From the NCBI RefSeq assembly GCF_033100115.1, contig NZ_CP136910.1:1054001-1118000 (forward strand): 64,000 bases of DNA, written 5' to 3'. A program made the position numbers and the translations under genes. Of this stretch, positions 16,128 through 24,952 are shown piece by piece (the first letter of the stretch is position 1; every line of letters begins with the position of its first letter). This stretch comes from Anaerocolumna sp. AGMB13020 (GTDB lineage: Bacteria > Bacillota > Clostridia > Lachnospirales > Lachnospiraceae). The notes beneath the pieces are model-generated. The model had not been told where the DNA came from. It ran no database searches and saw only the letters and a list, made by a program, of their open reading frames with translations.

Positions 16128-18302
16128 TTATTGCCAGTTAACCGTTACCGTGGCGGTACCGGAAGCAGGTGTCGTAACGGAATGATTGGCTCCGCTTTCC
16201 CAGGTTACATTTCCGGTGCTGTCCTTCTTAATAAACTTATACTCTATGGTTTTTCCGGCAGGAACATTTACATCCATGAACCAGGTTGGATATGCTCCTA
16301 TGGTTGCCGTTGCATTGTAGATGGGACCGATAGCCCTGGCAGGGTCCCAGTTACCAAGTTCATAGCAGCTTCCCACAAGATATACTCCCGTTCCCCAGGA
16401 GGTCGTCGCATTATTAACCTTAAATCTTACAGATACCTGATCTCCGGTCAAGACCTCAAAACCATCATAGGGGGTACTTGGAAGTCCGTCGGAGGTTGTT
16501 ATTGAAACATTGTAATTTCCGGCAGTTACAGTAGGAACGGTTACCTTAATAATCGTATCCGACCAGGAATTCACAACTGCAGCAGCGGTACCGAACTTAA
16601 CAGATCCTGTCAAAGCACCAAATCCTTCTCCTGTTATGGTTACCACATTACCGGCTTTGCCCATGTTGGGGTCCACATTTCCTATAACAGGTGTGGCTGC
16701 ACTGGTTGAAGTATACTGCCATACTGCGGATTCACCTGGTGCCAGGTTAAAAGTTCCTACTGACTTGTTACCTGCAACGGTAATACTGTTGCCTCCCAAC
16801 AATCCCTGCATGACATCATCATAGGTACCAGCGGGAAGATTGGTATATAAACCCGTTATATCATAACCGGTGGTACTGGAGCGATTAACAGCGGTCAGTA
16901 CCACACTGTTCCCGAATTGCCTTTCATAAATAAATACATCACTGTTGGTCCAACGCTCCTGCGTCGAGCCGTAAGCAAGTGCCGGATTGGATTTACGTAA
17001 AGGGGCAATCCTGCTGATTACCTGATAAGCCGTTGAAGAAGTATGAAAGGAAGTCATATCTCCCCGGTTATACGGATCTTCCGCACCGGTCAGATACTGT
17101 TCCGTTCCATAATAAATATTCGGTACCCCACGAGAGGTCAGAAGCAGGACATATGCATTCTCCACTGCTCTTGCATTGTTACCCGATAAGGTCATAAACC
17201 GGCTCATGTCATGGCTGTCCATAAAGGTCACCTGATCATTGACTTCTTTAAAGTCCGTACTGGTATCGGCAACCACCTTACTGATATCAAGCATGGAACC
17301 GGTCTTGCTGCCCAGGGCATTACGGACTGCATTGGCGAATCTGAAATCCAGCAGGCTCATGCCTGAATTATTTGTAAAATTCGAAAAGTCCTTATCATTT
17401 GTGGTTCCGCCGTAATACCATTCCCCGAAAGTAAAAACACCTTCCTTGGAATAGATACTGCTGAGCCAGTTCTTCTGCCAGCCAAGGGACATATGCTTTA
17501 CGGCATCAACACGGATACCGTCAACTCCAAGCTCGAGCCACAGATTTATAGCATCCTTCATATAAGTGTCTACCGTGCTGTTCTGCTGATTCAGGTCAGA
17601 TAGTCCCCAAATACTGTGATAGATTCCATTTTCAATGGTGCTGTAATCAGACCATTCCTTTTCATGGTTAAATATCCCCTGTGCATCATTGGTGTAAGTG
17701 CTTATCAGGCTGCCGTTCCGGTACAAGGCTCCGTCCTCGCCATATACCGCAGTAGAAGTATGATTTGGCACAAAATCGATGACAATCTTGATACCATTTG
17801 CATGGGCTACTGATACCAGTTCTGTGAAATCACTAAATGATCCAAAGGCAGCATTTGTCTTAAAATAATCTTTTCCCCAATATCCGTGATAGGAGGCATT
17901 ATCATTAGAGCCGTCAATTACCGTGATATTCTGCACCGGAGAGGATATCCAGAGTGCCGTAACACCAAGTCCGGTCAGATAACCGTCTTCAATCTTATCA
18001 ATGATACCCTGCCAGTCACCTCCATGATACTTAGTTAAATCTCCGGTATCAAAAACCGCACCGGTGGGATTATTGGATGTGTCCCCATCATAAAAACGAT
18101 CCGTAACTATCTGATAGATTACATCGGTGGAAAAACTTGCCTTGTTGGTTACATCCGTATCCTGTACGGAGGTAGCCGAGGAAACAATTGCGTAGTTAAA
18201 AGTACCATATAATACGGCAGCAACAGCAAAAAACATTGCAGCCATAAGAGCTGCCGCTTTCCGTGTAAATCTTCTCTTTGAATGATATAACTCATGATTC
18301 AT
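16128..18302 (-). CDS. cyclomaltodextrin glucanotransferase (CGTase), GH13_2, secreted
   Basis: 724-aa secreted enzyme converting starch to cyclodextrins or short maltodextrins. A signal peptide covers residues 1 to about 43. The GH13 catalytic regions are DFVPNH (H181), GIRVDAVKH (nucleophile D266), FTFGEW (acid/base E294) and FMDSHD (D365). Then come the C domain, an IPT/TIG domain (about 540-625) and a C-terminal CBM20 starch-binding domain (about 628-724), the classic A-B-C-D-E CGTase layout and length. By comparison with B. circulans numbering, the central Tyr/Phe195 is a Trp (W232), and Phe183 and Phe259 are both Tyr (Y220, Y296), which may shift product size. Strong GAGGAG ribosome site. 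It lies 344 bp after the permease genes. Confidence 0.93.
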   Translation of the reverse strand: MNHELYHSKRRFTRKAAALMAAMFFAVAAVLYGTFNYAIVSSATSVQDTDVTNKASFSTDVIYQIVTDRFYDGDTSNNPTGAVFDTGDLTKYHGGDWQGIIDKIEDGYLTGLGVTALWISSPVQNITVIDGSNDNASYHGYWGKDYFKTNAAFGSFSDFTELVSVAHANGIKIVIDFVPNHTSTAVYGEDGALYRNGSLISTYTNDAQGIFNHEKEWSDYSTIENGIYHSIWGLSDLNQQNSTVDTYMKDAINLWLELGVDGIRVDAVKHMSLGWQKNWLSSIYSKEGVFTFGEWYYGGTTNDKDFSNFTNNSGMSLLDFRFANAVRNALGSKTGSMLDISKVVADTSTDFKEVNDQVTFMDSHDMSRFMTLSGNNARAVENAYVLLLTSRGVPNIYYGTEQYLTGAEDPYNRGDMTSFHTSSTAYQVISRIAPLRKSNPALAYGSTQERWTNSDVFIYERQFGNSVVLTAVNRSSTTGYDITGLYTNLPAGTYDDVMQGLLGGNSITVAGNKSVGTFNLAPGESAVWQYTSTSAATPVIGNVDPNMGKAGNVVTITGEGFGALTGSVKFGTAAAVVNSWSDTIIKVTVPTVTAGNYNVSITTSDGLPSTPYDGFEVLTGDQVSVRFKVNNATTSWGTGVYLVGSCYELGNWDPARAIGPIYNATATIGAYPTWFMDVNVPAGKTIEYKFIKKDSTGNVTWESGANHSVTTPASGTATVTVNWQ

Positions 18303-18646
18303 AATTTTACTCCTCTCTGAAATTAATTAATCTTTGGTTACCTAGGAAGATCAATGGTAAATATCCTGAACGCTGTGTCACTCCAACAACTAAACAGAAC
18401 CTCCTTTCTCATTCGACTGTCAATTGGTATCCTTACCGGCCACGTCTTAAAATAGGCATCACCTGTTGCAAATAACCAATTTTCTGTATCTTATATGAGG
18501 GGTATATAAAATACTATGTTTGCTCGTTATTTTAGTCATATATGGTAAAAGCAGGTATTTACCTACTCTTCCTACCGACTTTTAATATATTTCTATCGTG
18601 TTATAAAAGGGTTACGCAATTCTCTGCAAAGCATAATCTGAACGAT
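18303..18646. other. intergenic region upstream of CGTase
   Basis: 344 bp between malG and the CGTase start. It must hold either a CGTase promoter or a long operon spacer. A small hairpin (GGTAAA / TTTACC, 18543-18562) and an AT-rich block (18480-18540) are visible, but no convincing -35/-10 pair and no copy of the operator palindrome seen at 26207-26222. Confidence 0.35.
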
Positions 18647-19483
18647 TTATCCTTTTACTGCACCGGAGGTCATACCACTGATCATGTAGCGAATCAGTAT
18701 GAAATAAAGAACAACGATGGGTACGGCTATAAACACCGAACCGGCAGCAAATCTTGAAAATTCCGTTTCCCCAAGGCTCATAAGCCCTACCGCCACGGTA
18801 TAGAGATCTTTCTCTTTCAATAACAGCTTTGGCAGGATAAAATCACTCCAGGGAAAGGTAAAGCTGGTAAGGGCAGTATAAACAAGCATGGGCTTGGACA
18901 AGGGCAGATTTATTTTCAGAAATATCTGCAGATTTGTTGCTCCGTCTATTTTAGCCGCTTCATCAATGGAACAGGGCATGGTATCAAAAAAACCTTTCTG
19001 GGTGAGATAACCCATCGGAGCACAGGAACTGTAAATCAGTATTACTCCCCAGATTTTATTAATCAGTCCGAACTGGGTCATTATTATGTACACCGCAATC
19101 ATGCTCATAAAGGAAGGAAACATCCCAAGAATCAGCGTGGACTTCATGATTTTCTTCCTGCTTCGAAACTGGAACCGGGACATGGTGTAAGCTGTCAGTA
19201 TTACAAGAAAAGTACCTATTATACTGCTAAAAATGGCTATAATCAAAGTATTCATAAACCACTGGGGATAATTATACATGGCCGTATCCGTAAATAAGGT
19301 CTTAAACGTGTCAAGACTGTATTCCTTTGGAAAAAAACCTTCATAGGAATAGATGGAGCCGGATTTACTAAAGGATGCCAGAATCAGCCACAAGCAGGGA
19401 AATAAAAACACCAGTCCAACAACAATCAGTATCAAATAAGTAACGAAGGTGTCTGTCCAGCGCAGGAATTTCAATTTTTTCAT
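18647..19483 (-). CDS. maltodextrin/cyclodextrin ABC transporter permease (MalG type)
   Basis: 278-aa permease with six membrane helices and an EAA loop (DEAAKIDGATNLQIFLKINLPLSKP). The C-terminal GMTSGAVKG is the canonical MalG ending. It overlaps the malF-type stop by 4 bp, with AGGAGG upstream, so the two are translationally coupled. Part of the starch operon reading 23983 down to here; the ATPase is supplied elsewhere. Confidence 0.92.
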   Translation of the reverse strand: MKKLKFLRWTDTFVTYLILIVVGLVFLFPCLWLILASFSKSGSIYSYEGFFPKEYSLDTFKTLFTDTAMYNYPQWFMNTLIIAIFSSIIGTFLVILTAYTMSRFQFRSRKKIMKSTLILGMFPSFMSMIAVYIIMTQFGLINKIWGVILIYSSCAPMGYLTQKGFFDTMPCSIDEAAKIDGATNLQIFLKINLPLSKPMLVYTALTSFTFPWSDFILPKLLLKEKDLYTVAVGLMSLGETEFSRFAAGSVFIAVPIVVLYFILIRYMISGMTSGAVKG

Positions 19484-20784
19484 CGGAAAACATCCTCCTC
19501 TTTGTAAGACGGTGACTTTACATATACAAGCAGTGACAGTGCTGAGGTAATAAGGAATATCACAAGGCTGATGGTTGCACCTATGTTATAGTAGTTGTTG
19601 CTGATGGATAAATTGTACAGCCAGTTTATCAATAGATCCGTATCACTGGCCAGGAAATACCCATCCAGATATAACCCTCCTCTTAGAAAGAAAAAGACAC
19701 CGAAGTTATTAAAGTTTCCAATAAACTGGGAAATCAAGACAGGTGTTGTGGAAAACAAGACAAAAGGCAGTATGATTTTTGTGAATTGCTTCCACCGTTT
19801 GGCGCCGTCGATCTTTGCCGCCTCCATCTGGTTTCCGTCTATGTTTGCAAGTATTCCTGTAGTCAGAAGCATAATAGAGGGTATACTGAGCCATGCATTT
19901 ATCAGAAGACCGATGAGCCTTGCCATCCATTTTGCATCAATATCGAGAAATCCAACAGCCTTGTAGCCCAAATCCGTAATAATCTGATTGATGGGTCCAC
20001 CGTAAGAGAACATAAACCGGAACCCCAGGAGTATAATGAAGCCGGGAACCGCATAAGCCAGTACCGGAAAAGCCCTCCATATTATTTTTCCTTTTACGCA
20101 CTTCTTATTCAGCAGCAAGGCCAGTCCAAGCCCGGCGAAATAATTCAGTAAAGTAGAGGATACTGCCCAAAGCAGATTCCAGCTGAGTATCCTTCCAAAG
20201 GTCGGTGCAAATTTTTTCAGAGTCACTATCTGTAAAAAATTATCTAAACCCACCCAATCGATAAGCTTTGGTGGGACAATGCTCCCCCCATAATTGGTAA
20301 AAGCAACGGCAATCATAAAGATAATTGGCAGTATATTGAAGACAAAAACGCCTATAATCGGCAGAAACAGGGCTGTCTTATAAAATTTCCTGTCCAGCAG
20401 CTTTTTTAAGTCTTCCCGAAAGGACAGTGGTTTTCCTCCCTTTTGAACCAGTAGCTGAGTTTCATAGGCATCTTTGATATTCGAGAAATAACAGCCGATA
20501 AAGAGCAGCACCGCCGCCAGAGACAGAATTCCCATAAGCAGCATAATAACAGAATTATCGCCTTCAATGCCAAACCAGGCATCCGCCTCCTTCGTCCCCA
20601 GAGTAAAGAAGCCTGCCAGGTCCGAAGCTCCTCTCTTAAGGAAATAAAGGATTCCGCAAGCAAAAACCACAAGGTATGCCAGCCCTTTTCCAATTTGTCC
20701 GTACATCAGCTGTCCAAGTCCCATCAGACATATACTGGCTTTTACATTTCTGTCTGCACTTCTAAGAAAAGTCAACTTTTTCAT
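19480..20784 (-). CDS. maltodextrin/cyclodextrin ABC transporter permease (MalF type)
   Basis: 434-aa permease. An extra N-terminal region (residues 1-130) with about three hydrophobic segments precedes the transport domain, as in MalF. The EAA loop reads MEAAKIDGAKRWKQFTKIILP and is followed by the MalF-like FNNFGVFFFLRGG and LINWLYNLS segments. The ATG at 20784 is chosen for its AGAGGG ribosome site. It lies 10 bp downstream of the binding-protein gene and overlaps the MalG gene by 4 bp. Confidence 0.92.
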   Translation of the reverse strand: MKKLTFLRSADRNVKASICLMGLGQLMYGQIGKGLAYLVVFACGILYFLKRGASDLAGFFTLGTKEADAWFGIEGDNSVIMLLMGILSLAAVLLFIGCYFSNIKDAYETQLLVQKGGKPLSFREDLKKLLDRKFYKTALFLPIIGVFVFNILPIIFMIAVAFTNYGGSIVPPKLIDWVGLDNFLQIVTLKKFAPTFGRILSWNLLWAVSSTLLNYFAGLGLALLLNKKCVKGKIIWRAFPVLAYAVPGFIILLGFRFMFSYGGPINQIITDLGYKAVGFLDIDAKWMARLIGLLINAWLSIPSIMLLTTGILANIDGNQMEAAKIDGAKRWKQFTKIILPFVLFSTTPVLISQFIGNFNNFGVFFFLRGGLYLDGYFLASDTDLLINWLYNLSISNNYYNIGATISLVIFLITSALSLLVYVKSPSYKEEDVFR

Positions 20785-20794
20785 TTTAATCCCT

Positions 20795-22267
20795 CTATTC
20801 AGAAAGTGTGTAAATTGCATCATATATTTGCTGATCTACCGCCTTTAAAGCGCTTTTTAAGGTATCATAGGAAGTATATTTCTTATCCGTGGTACGAAAG
20901 GCATCTTTTGCCAGATCCGTAAAAAAGGTCTCGGCCGGTGCCCATACCTGAACCATCTCTGTGATGGAGGGCATAATAACAATATTTCCTTTGTCCAGGC
21001 TGTTAAATACAACCTCCGCCACCCCTCCTGCTTCCTTTGCTGCATCAGCACGGGCTGGTATAATTCCTAACAGCTCATTTCTCTTTAGGAGCATTTCATA
21101 GCTTGTGGCAAAATCCACAAAGGCCAGGCTGGCATTTGGTGCTTTGGTATAAGCACTGATTGCATATCCATTGATTCCGCCCATAGCCTTAAAGGGTATG
21201 AGTTCCGGATTCTCTTCTGTTAAATCTCCACTTGCCGGCAGCATTGGCACCCCAGTTACCACCAGGTTCTCCTCTGCCAGTGTCTGGGCTGCTTCCCGGT
21301 CCATTCCCTGTTTCTCATACTCTGATACCAGTTCCTTGATGAATAAGGTGTATACATCCGGTGTTGTCATGGTAGCGAAATAAGAGCCGTCGGCAAGCTT
21401 ACTGTATGCATTTACCGTAATTGAATCATCAATACATTCTTCATTCATCACTGCCGCGAGCTTCTGTAATACATCCGCACCGACTTCTGCCTTTCCGGCT
21501 GACAAACCCAATTCTTCAGGATTTGTATTATTGTCCCCAAAGATATATCCGCCGTAGGAGAAAAGGAAACCGGAGGAAAAATAAACATCAAACAAAGATC
21601 TCATATAGCCGTATTTTCCCTCTCCGGACGCAACAATGGTTTTCGAGTATTGATACAGATCATTCCAATTTTCTACCATATCCGGTACTTTATTTTTGTT
21701 ATCATCCCATTTTGTTTCCCAGTCCGAAGGAAGCATATCCTTTCGGTAGAACAGCATGGAGGACTGGACATTTACAGGAACCCCCATATAATAAGAAGTT
21801 CCGTCCACTTCTGATTTATAAGCCGCCCAGGCATTTTTTGGTATCTGAGAAAAGCATTCCAGATTCTCAGCAGGTATCGGATAGATATGCTTTCCATCTA
21901 CATATTTCATAAGGGAGTCATTTGCCTGGTATAACACGTCCGGTCCATATCCATAAGGACCATCATCGGCCAGATTGCTGCGCTGATCCATGTTGGCATC
22001 AACGGCAACAATACCGTAATCCTTATACTTTTCATTAAATGCAGCAATCAACTCCTTAAAATATCCCTGCTCGATAGCCGTATCATTTTCCAGTACACGC
22101 AGTGTAACATTCCTCTCCAGTTCACCGTTATAAATAGAGGTTAATGCACTGGCAGAGGTCGCTTGGGATACCTTTTCGGTTTCTGCCTCCTCCTTCTTTA
22201 TGCTGCAGGCAGTTAACTGACCGAGGCTTAAAAGTGCCGCAAGTAAAAGACATAGAATTCTTTTCAT
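20795..22267 (-). CDS. maltodextrin/cyclodextrin-binding lipoprotein (MalE/CymE-like)
   Basis: 490-aa solute-binding lipoprotein: signal peptide with an LTAC lipobox at about residue 21, followed by a MalE-like fold. Recognisable segments are YGPDVLYQANDSLMKYV, YYMGVPVNVQSSMLFYRKDML and the AFVDFATSYEMLLKRNELLGIIPAR region. It sits 18 bp after the cyclomaltodextrinase gene and before MalF/MalG, so it captures products of the secreted CGTase. Ligand preference (linear or cyclic) cannot be read here. Ribosome site GAGGAGAAAG. Confidence 0.9.
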   Translation of the reverse strand: MKRILCLLLAALLSLGQLTACSIKKEEAETEKVSQATSASALTSIYNGELERNVTLRVLENDTAIEQGYFKELIAAFNEKYKDYGIVAVDANMDQRSNLADDGPYGYGPDVLYQANDSLMKYVDGKHIYPIPAENLECFSQIPKNAWAAYKSEVDGTSYYMGVPVNVQSSMLFYRKDMLPSDWETKWDDNKNKVPDMVENWNDLYQYSKTIVASGEGKYGYMRSLFDVYFSSGFLFSYGGYIFGDNNTNPEELGLSAGKAEVGADVLQKLAAVMNEECIDDSITVNAYSKLADGSYFATMTTPDVYTLFIKELVSEYEKQGMDREAAQTLAEENLVVTGVPMLPASGDLTEENPELIPFKAMGGINGYAISAYTKAPNASLAFVDFATSYEMLLKRNELLGIIPARADAAKEAGGVAEVVFNSLDKGNIVIMPSITEMVQVWAPAETFFTDLAKDAFRTTDKKYTSYDTLKSALKAVDQQIYDAIYTLSE

Positions 22268-22285
22268 AGAAATACTTTCTCCTCT

Positions 22286-23983
22286 CTAAGCTTCATAAAC
22301 AGCAAATCCATCTGTGTACAAGCTGCCGGCTGATAATTTATTGGCTGCCAGTACACTTTCACTCCTGTTAAGTTCTACAGCTTCCCCTGATTGGTTAACA
22401 ATCAATAGAACCGAGCTGTTTTTATAGGTTCTTCTTATGTAACATAACCGGTCATCATGGGTGATACGGATATCACCGCTTTGCAAGGCCGGTTTTTGTT
22501 TCAACGCAAGCAGTTTCTTAAGGATTTCCATATAGGAACTATCCCAGTGGCTTTCGTCCCAGTCGAAACATCTGCGATTATCCGGATCATAACCGCCCTC
22601 CAGACAGATTTCTGTTCCATAATAAATGCAGGGAACCCCTGAATACATGTTCATAACGGCAAGGGCAGAAAGCATTTTGTCCTTGTTCTTATTAATACTG
22701 GTATAGAAACGGTCTGTATCATGTGAATCCAATAAGTTGAACATCATGGTATTGACCTGCCCGTTATTCCTCATTAACAGCTGGTTTAACTTTTCAGCGA
22801 AGCCTTTTGCCGCAGAGGTACCAAAGGCGTAGTAATCCAGACAGGCTTTTGTAAAGGCATAATTCATTATGCTGTCATACTGGTCTCCCTGCAGATAGGC
22901 ATAGGCATCATGCCAGTTCTCACCGATTAGTACACAATCCGACTTAAGCTCCTTGATTCTTGTTCTGAATTTCCGCCAGAAATCATGGGACACTTCATCG
23001 GATACATCCAGCCTCCAGCCGTCGATATCATATTCCTTTACCCAAAAAGCTGCGATATCCAATAAAAATTCCTGTACTGCCTTGTTGCTGGTATTAAATT
23101 TCGGCATATAGCTGCTGAAGCCGAATACCTCATAATTAAGGTTCTCCATATCCACCCGGTCACCGTCGATGATAAACCAGTCGAAATACTCCGATTCAAT
23201 TCCTTTTGAAATTACATCCTGAAATTGGGGCAGTAATATGCTACAATGATTGAATACAGCGTCCAGAACAATTTTCATGTCTCTTTTATGTGCCTCTTTC
23301 ACCAGTTCTGCAAAATCCTCGTTGGTTCCAAACTGCTCATCTATGCATGTATAATCGGATATGTCATACTTATGGTTGGAAATGGAACAAAATACCGGTG
23401 TCAGATAGATTCCATTTGCTCCAAGTCCCTTTATATAGTCCAGCTTCTTTGTAATTCCAGGGATATCTCCCCCGGTAAAACTCTTGGGATTTGGTATCTC
23501 TCCCCAGTCCAGATTGATATATGCAGTATCTTTTTCTTTCTTTCCCTGGTAAAAACGGTCAATAAAAATTTCATAAAATACTGCACCTCTCATCCAGTCA
23601 ACAACCTCATGGATATCATTTTTGTTAATATAAGGCATCTGGAAAGAGTTATAATAACATAACTTAAAATTGTACTCCTCCGTGATTCCGTCCTCTGAAA
23701 AATAACAATACTTCTGCTCTTTCCAGATGCGGAACACATAAGTCAGCCTCACATCCTCAAGGGTCAGCTGAGTTTCATAATATATAAATAAGTCATCCCG
23801 GTATTTTGCTTCCAGCTCCGCTGTTTTCTGTTCCATATAAAAGGTATATTTACAGCCGTATACCACCTCCACCCTGTCCGGGGCATCGTTCTTATCCATC
23901 CGTAAACGCAGGACAACGGAATTCTGATCTATGGGGTAGCAGTATTTTGATTGCGGTATATGTAAAATTGCTTGTTTATTCAT
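22286..23983 (-). CDS. cyclomaltodextrinase/neopullulanase (GH13_20), cytoplasmic
   Basis: 565 aa without a signal peptide. An N-terminal CBM34-like beta domain (1-125) is followed by the GH13 barrel: DAVFNH (241-246), GWRLDVSDE (322-330, nucleophile D326), IGENW (E355) and LLDSHD (D422). The fifth conserved region reads MPKFN, the neopullulanase/cyclomaltodextrinase subfamily marker. It hydrolyses imported cyclodextrins and maltodextrins to glucose and maltose. It is the first gene of the starch operon, read divergently from the LacI gene at 24098. Ribosome site AAAGGAC. Confidence 0.92.
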   Translation of the reverse strand: MNKQAILHIPQSKYCYPIDQNSVVLRLRMDKNDAPDRVEVVYGCKYTFYMEQKTAELEAKYRDDLFIYYETQLTLEDVRLTYVFRIWKEQKYCYFSEDGITEEYNFKLCYYNSFQMPYINKNDIHEVVDWMRGAVFYEIFIDRFYQGKKEKDTAYINLDWGEIPNPKSFTGGDIPGITKKLDYIKGLGANGIYLTPVFCSISNHKYDISDYTCIDEQFGTNEDFAELVKEAHKRDMKIVLDAVFNHCSILLPQFQDVISKGIESEYFDWFIIDGDRVDMENLNYEVFGFSSYMPKFNTSNKAVQEFLLDIAAFWVKEYDIDGWRLDVSDEVSHDFWRKFRTRIKELKSDCVLIGENWHDAYAYLQGDQYDSIMNYAFTKACLDYYAFGTSAAKGFAEKLNQLLMRNNGQVNTMMFNLLDSHDTDRFYTSINKNKDKMLSALAVMNMYSGVPCIYYGTEICLEGGYDPDNRRCFDWDESHWDSSYMEILKKLLALKQKPALQSGDIRITHDDRLCYIRRTYKNSSVLLIVNQSGEAVELNRSESVLAANKLSAGSLYTDGFAVYEA

Positions 23984-24062
23984 AGTGTTTAGTCCTTTAA
24001 TTTTATTCTTCCTGTTATTTTGAAGGTCATTTCTTCGGTTTGTCTGCAGTCAGTAGTTTATA

Positions 24063-24091
24063 TTGACAAAATTGCCAATAGAGTATATAAC
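24063..24091 (+). promoter_or_regulatory. strong promoter abutting the LacI start codon, with palindromic -35 region
   Basis: TTGACA, 17-bp spacer, TATAAC. The expected first transcribed base (about 24098) coincides with the ATG. The -35 lies in a repeat TTGACAAAATTGCCAA (24063-24078), two TTGNCAA half-sites, a possible autoregulatory operator also covering the divergent cyclomaltodextrinase promoter region. Confidence 0.7.
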
Positions 24092-24097
24092 TAAGTC

Positions 24098-24895
24098 ATG
24101 GATAAAAAAATTACAATAAAAGACATAGCCAGACAGGCCGGTGTCTCTGTGGCTACCGTTTCCTATGTGCTCAACAACCGGACAGATCAGCGAATCAGTG
24201 AGGAAACCTGGAAAAAGGTTCTTCAGATAATCAATTTAATGGACTACAAACCGAATTCCTCAGCGAAATCTCTTTCTACGAGTAAGACCAATTGCATCGC
24301 ACTTTATATGATGTCTGAGACTTCCCTCCTCAAACGTTCAGAGCAGTTGTTGCTGACTGAAGTTTTATCAGAAGTATTGACTTTATATGGCTATCATTTG
24401 ATCCTCCAGGATAATAAAGATATTACCAAGCTGAATTATGTTGATGCTATCCTGTGCTATGATGCTACATATGATTTTTTTCACAGCATAGGTGATAAGA
24501 ACTTTATTCCTGTTATTGCTGTTGACTGTCTCATTGATATCCCCTGGTTCTTCCAGATCTGCACCGATTACAACAATCTCAGGGAAAATGCAGAGAAGCA
24601 TTTTGGCGTATCGAATTATACCTATGTATGTTTGACTCCCAACAATGAACTTTTGACGGCTCTCATAAGGGATACCTTCAAAGATGTAAGCTTTGTACCC
24701 GATTTAAAAGATTTTACAGAGATTCCCGAAGGAAATTATGTCTACAGCCAGAAAGCTCTGGATTATATTTTGCAGGGAAAAGAGAATGCTTTTTATATCG
24801 CAACTGATCTCCGGGCAAAAATGATGAAGGTATACAGCTGTATCGAATTAGCCATTAACAGGGTTCCTTCCACGGAACACATGCAATTTATTTAA
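24098..24895 (+). CDS. LacI-family regulator, short form (maltose/starch locus)
   Basis: 265 aa, shorter than the usual 330-340. The helix-turn-helix is intact (ITIKDIARQAGVSVATVSYVLNNRTDQRISEETW, with hinge KPNSSAKSL), but the effector domain is only about 205 residues and ends soon after AFYIATDLRAKMMKVYS. No ribosome-binding sequence precedes the ATG, and the promoter places the transcript start at the ATG itself, suggesting a leaderless mRNA. It is divergent from the starch operon and convergent with the lipoprotein gene. Likely controls both, probably through sites like those at 26138-26222. Confidence 0.85.
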   Translation: MDKKITIKDIARQAGVSVATVSYVLNNRTDQRISEETWKKVLQIINLMDYKPNSSAKSLSTSKTNCIALYMMSETSLLKRSEQLLLTEVLSEVLTLYGYHLILQDNKDITKLNYVDAILCYDATYDFFHSIGDKNFIPVIAVDCLIDIPWFFQICTDYNNLRENAEKHFGVSNYTYVCLTPNNELLTALIRDTFKDVSFVPDLKDFTEIPEGNYVYSQKALDYILQGKENAFYIATDLRAKMMKVYSCIELAINRVPSTEHMQFI

Positions 24896-24906
24896 TAGTA
24901 ATCTTT

Positions 24907-24940
24907 AACAGGCTGCCGCCGAAATACACGGCAGCCTGTT
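24907..24940. terminator. terminator hairpin between lacI and lipoprotein gene
   Basis: 11-bp perfect stem AACAGGCTGCC / GGCAGCCTGTT with a 12-nt loop between two convergent genes. T tracts are short, so efficiency is uncertain. Confidence 0.65.
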
Positions 24941-24952
24941 GTTCATGCCATG

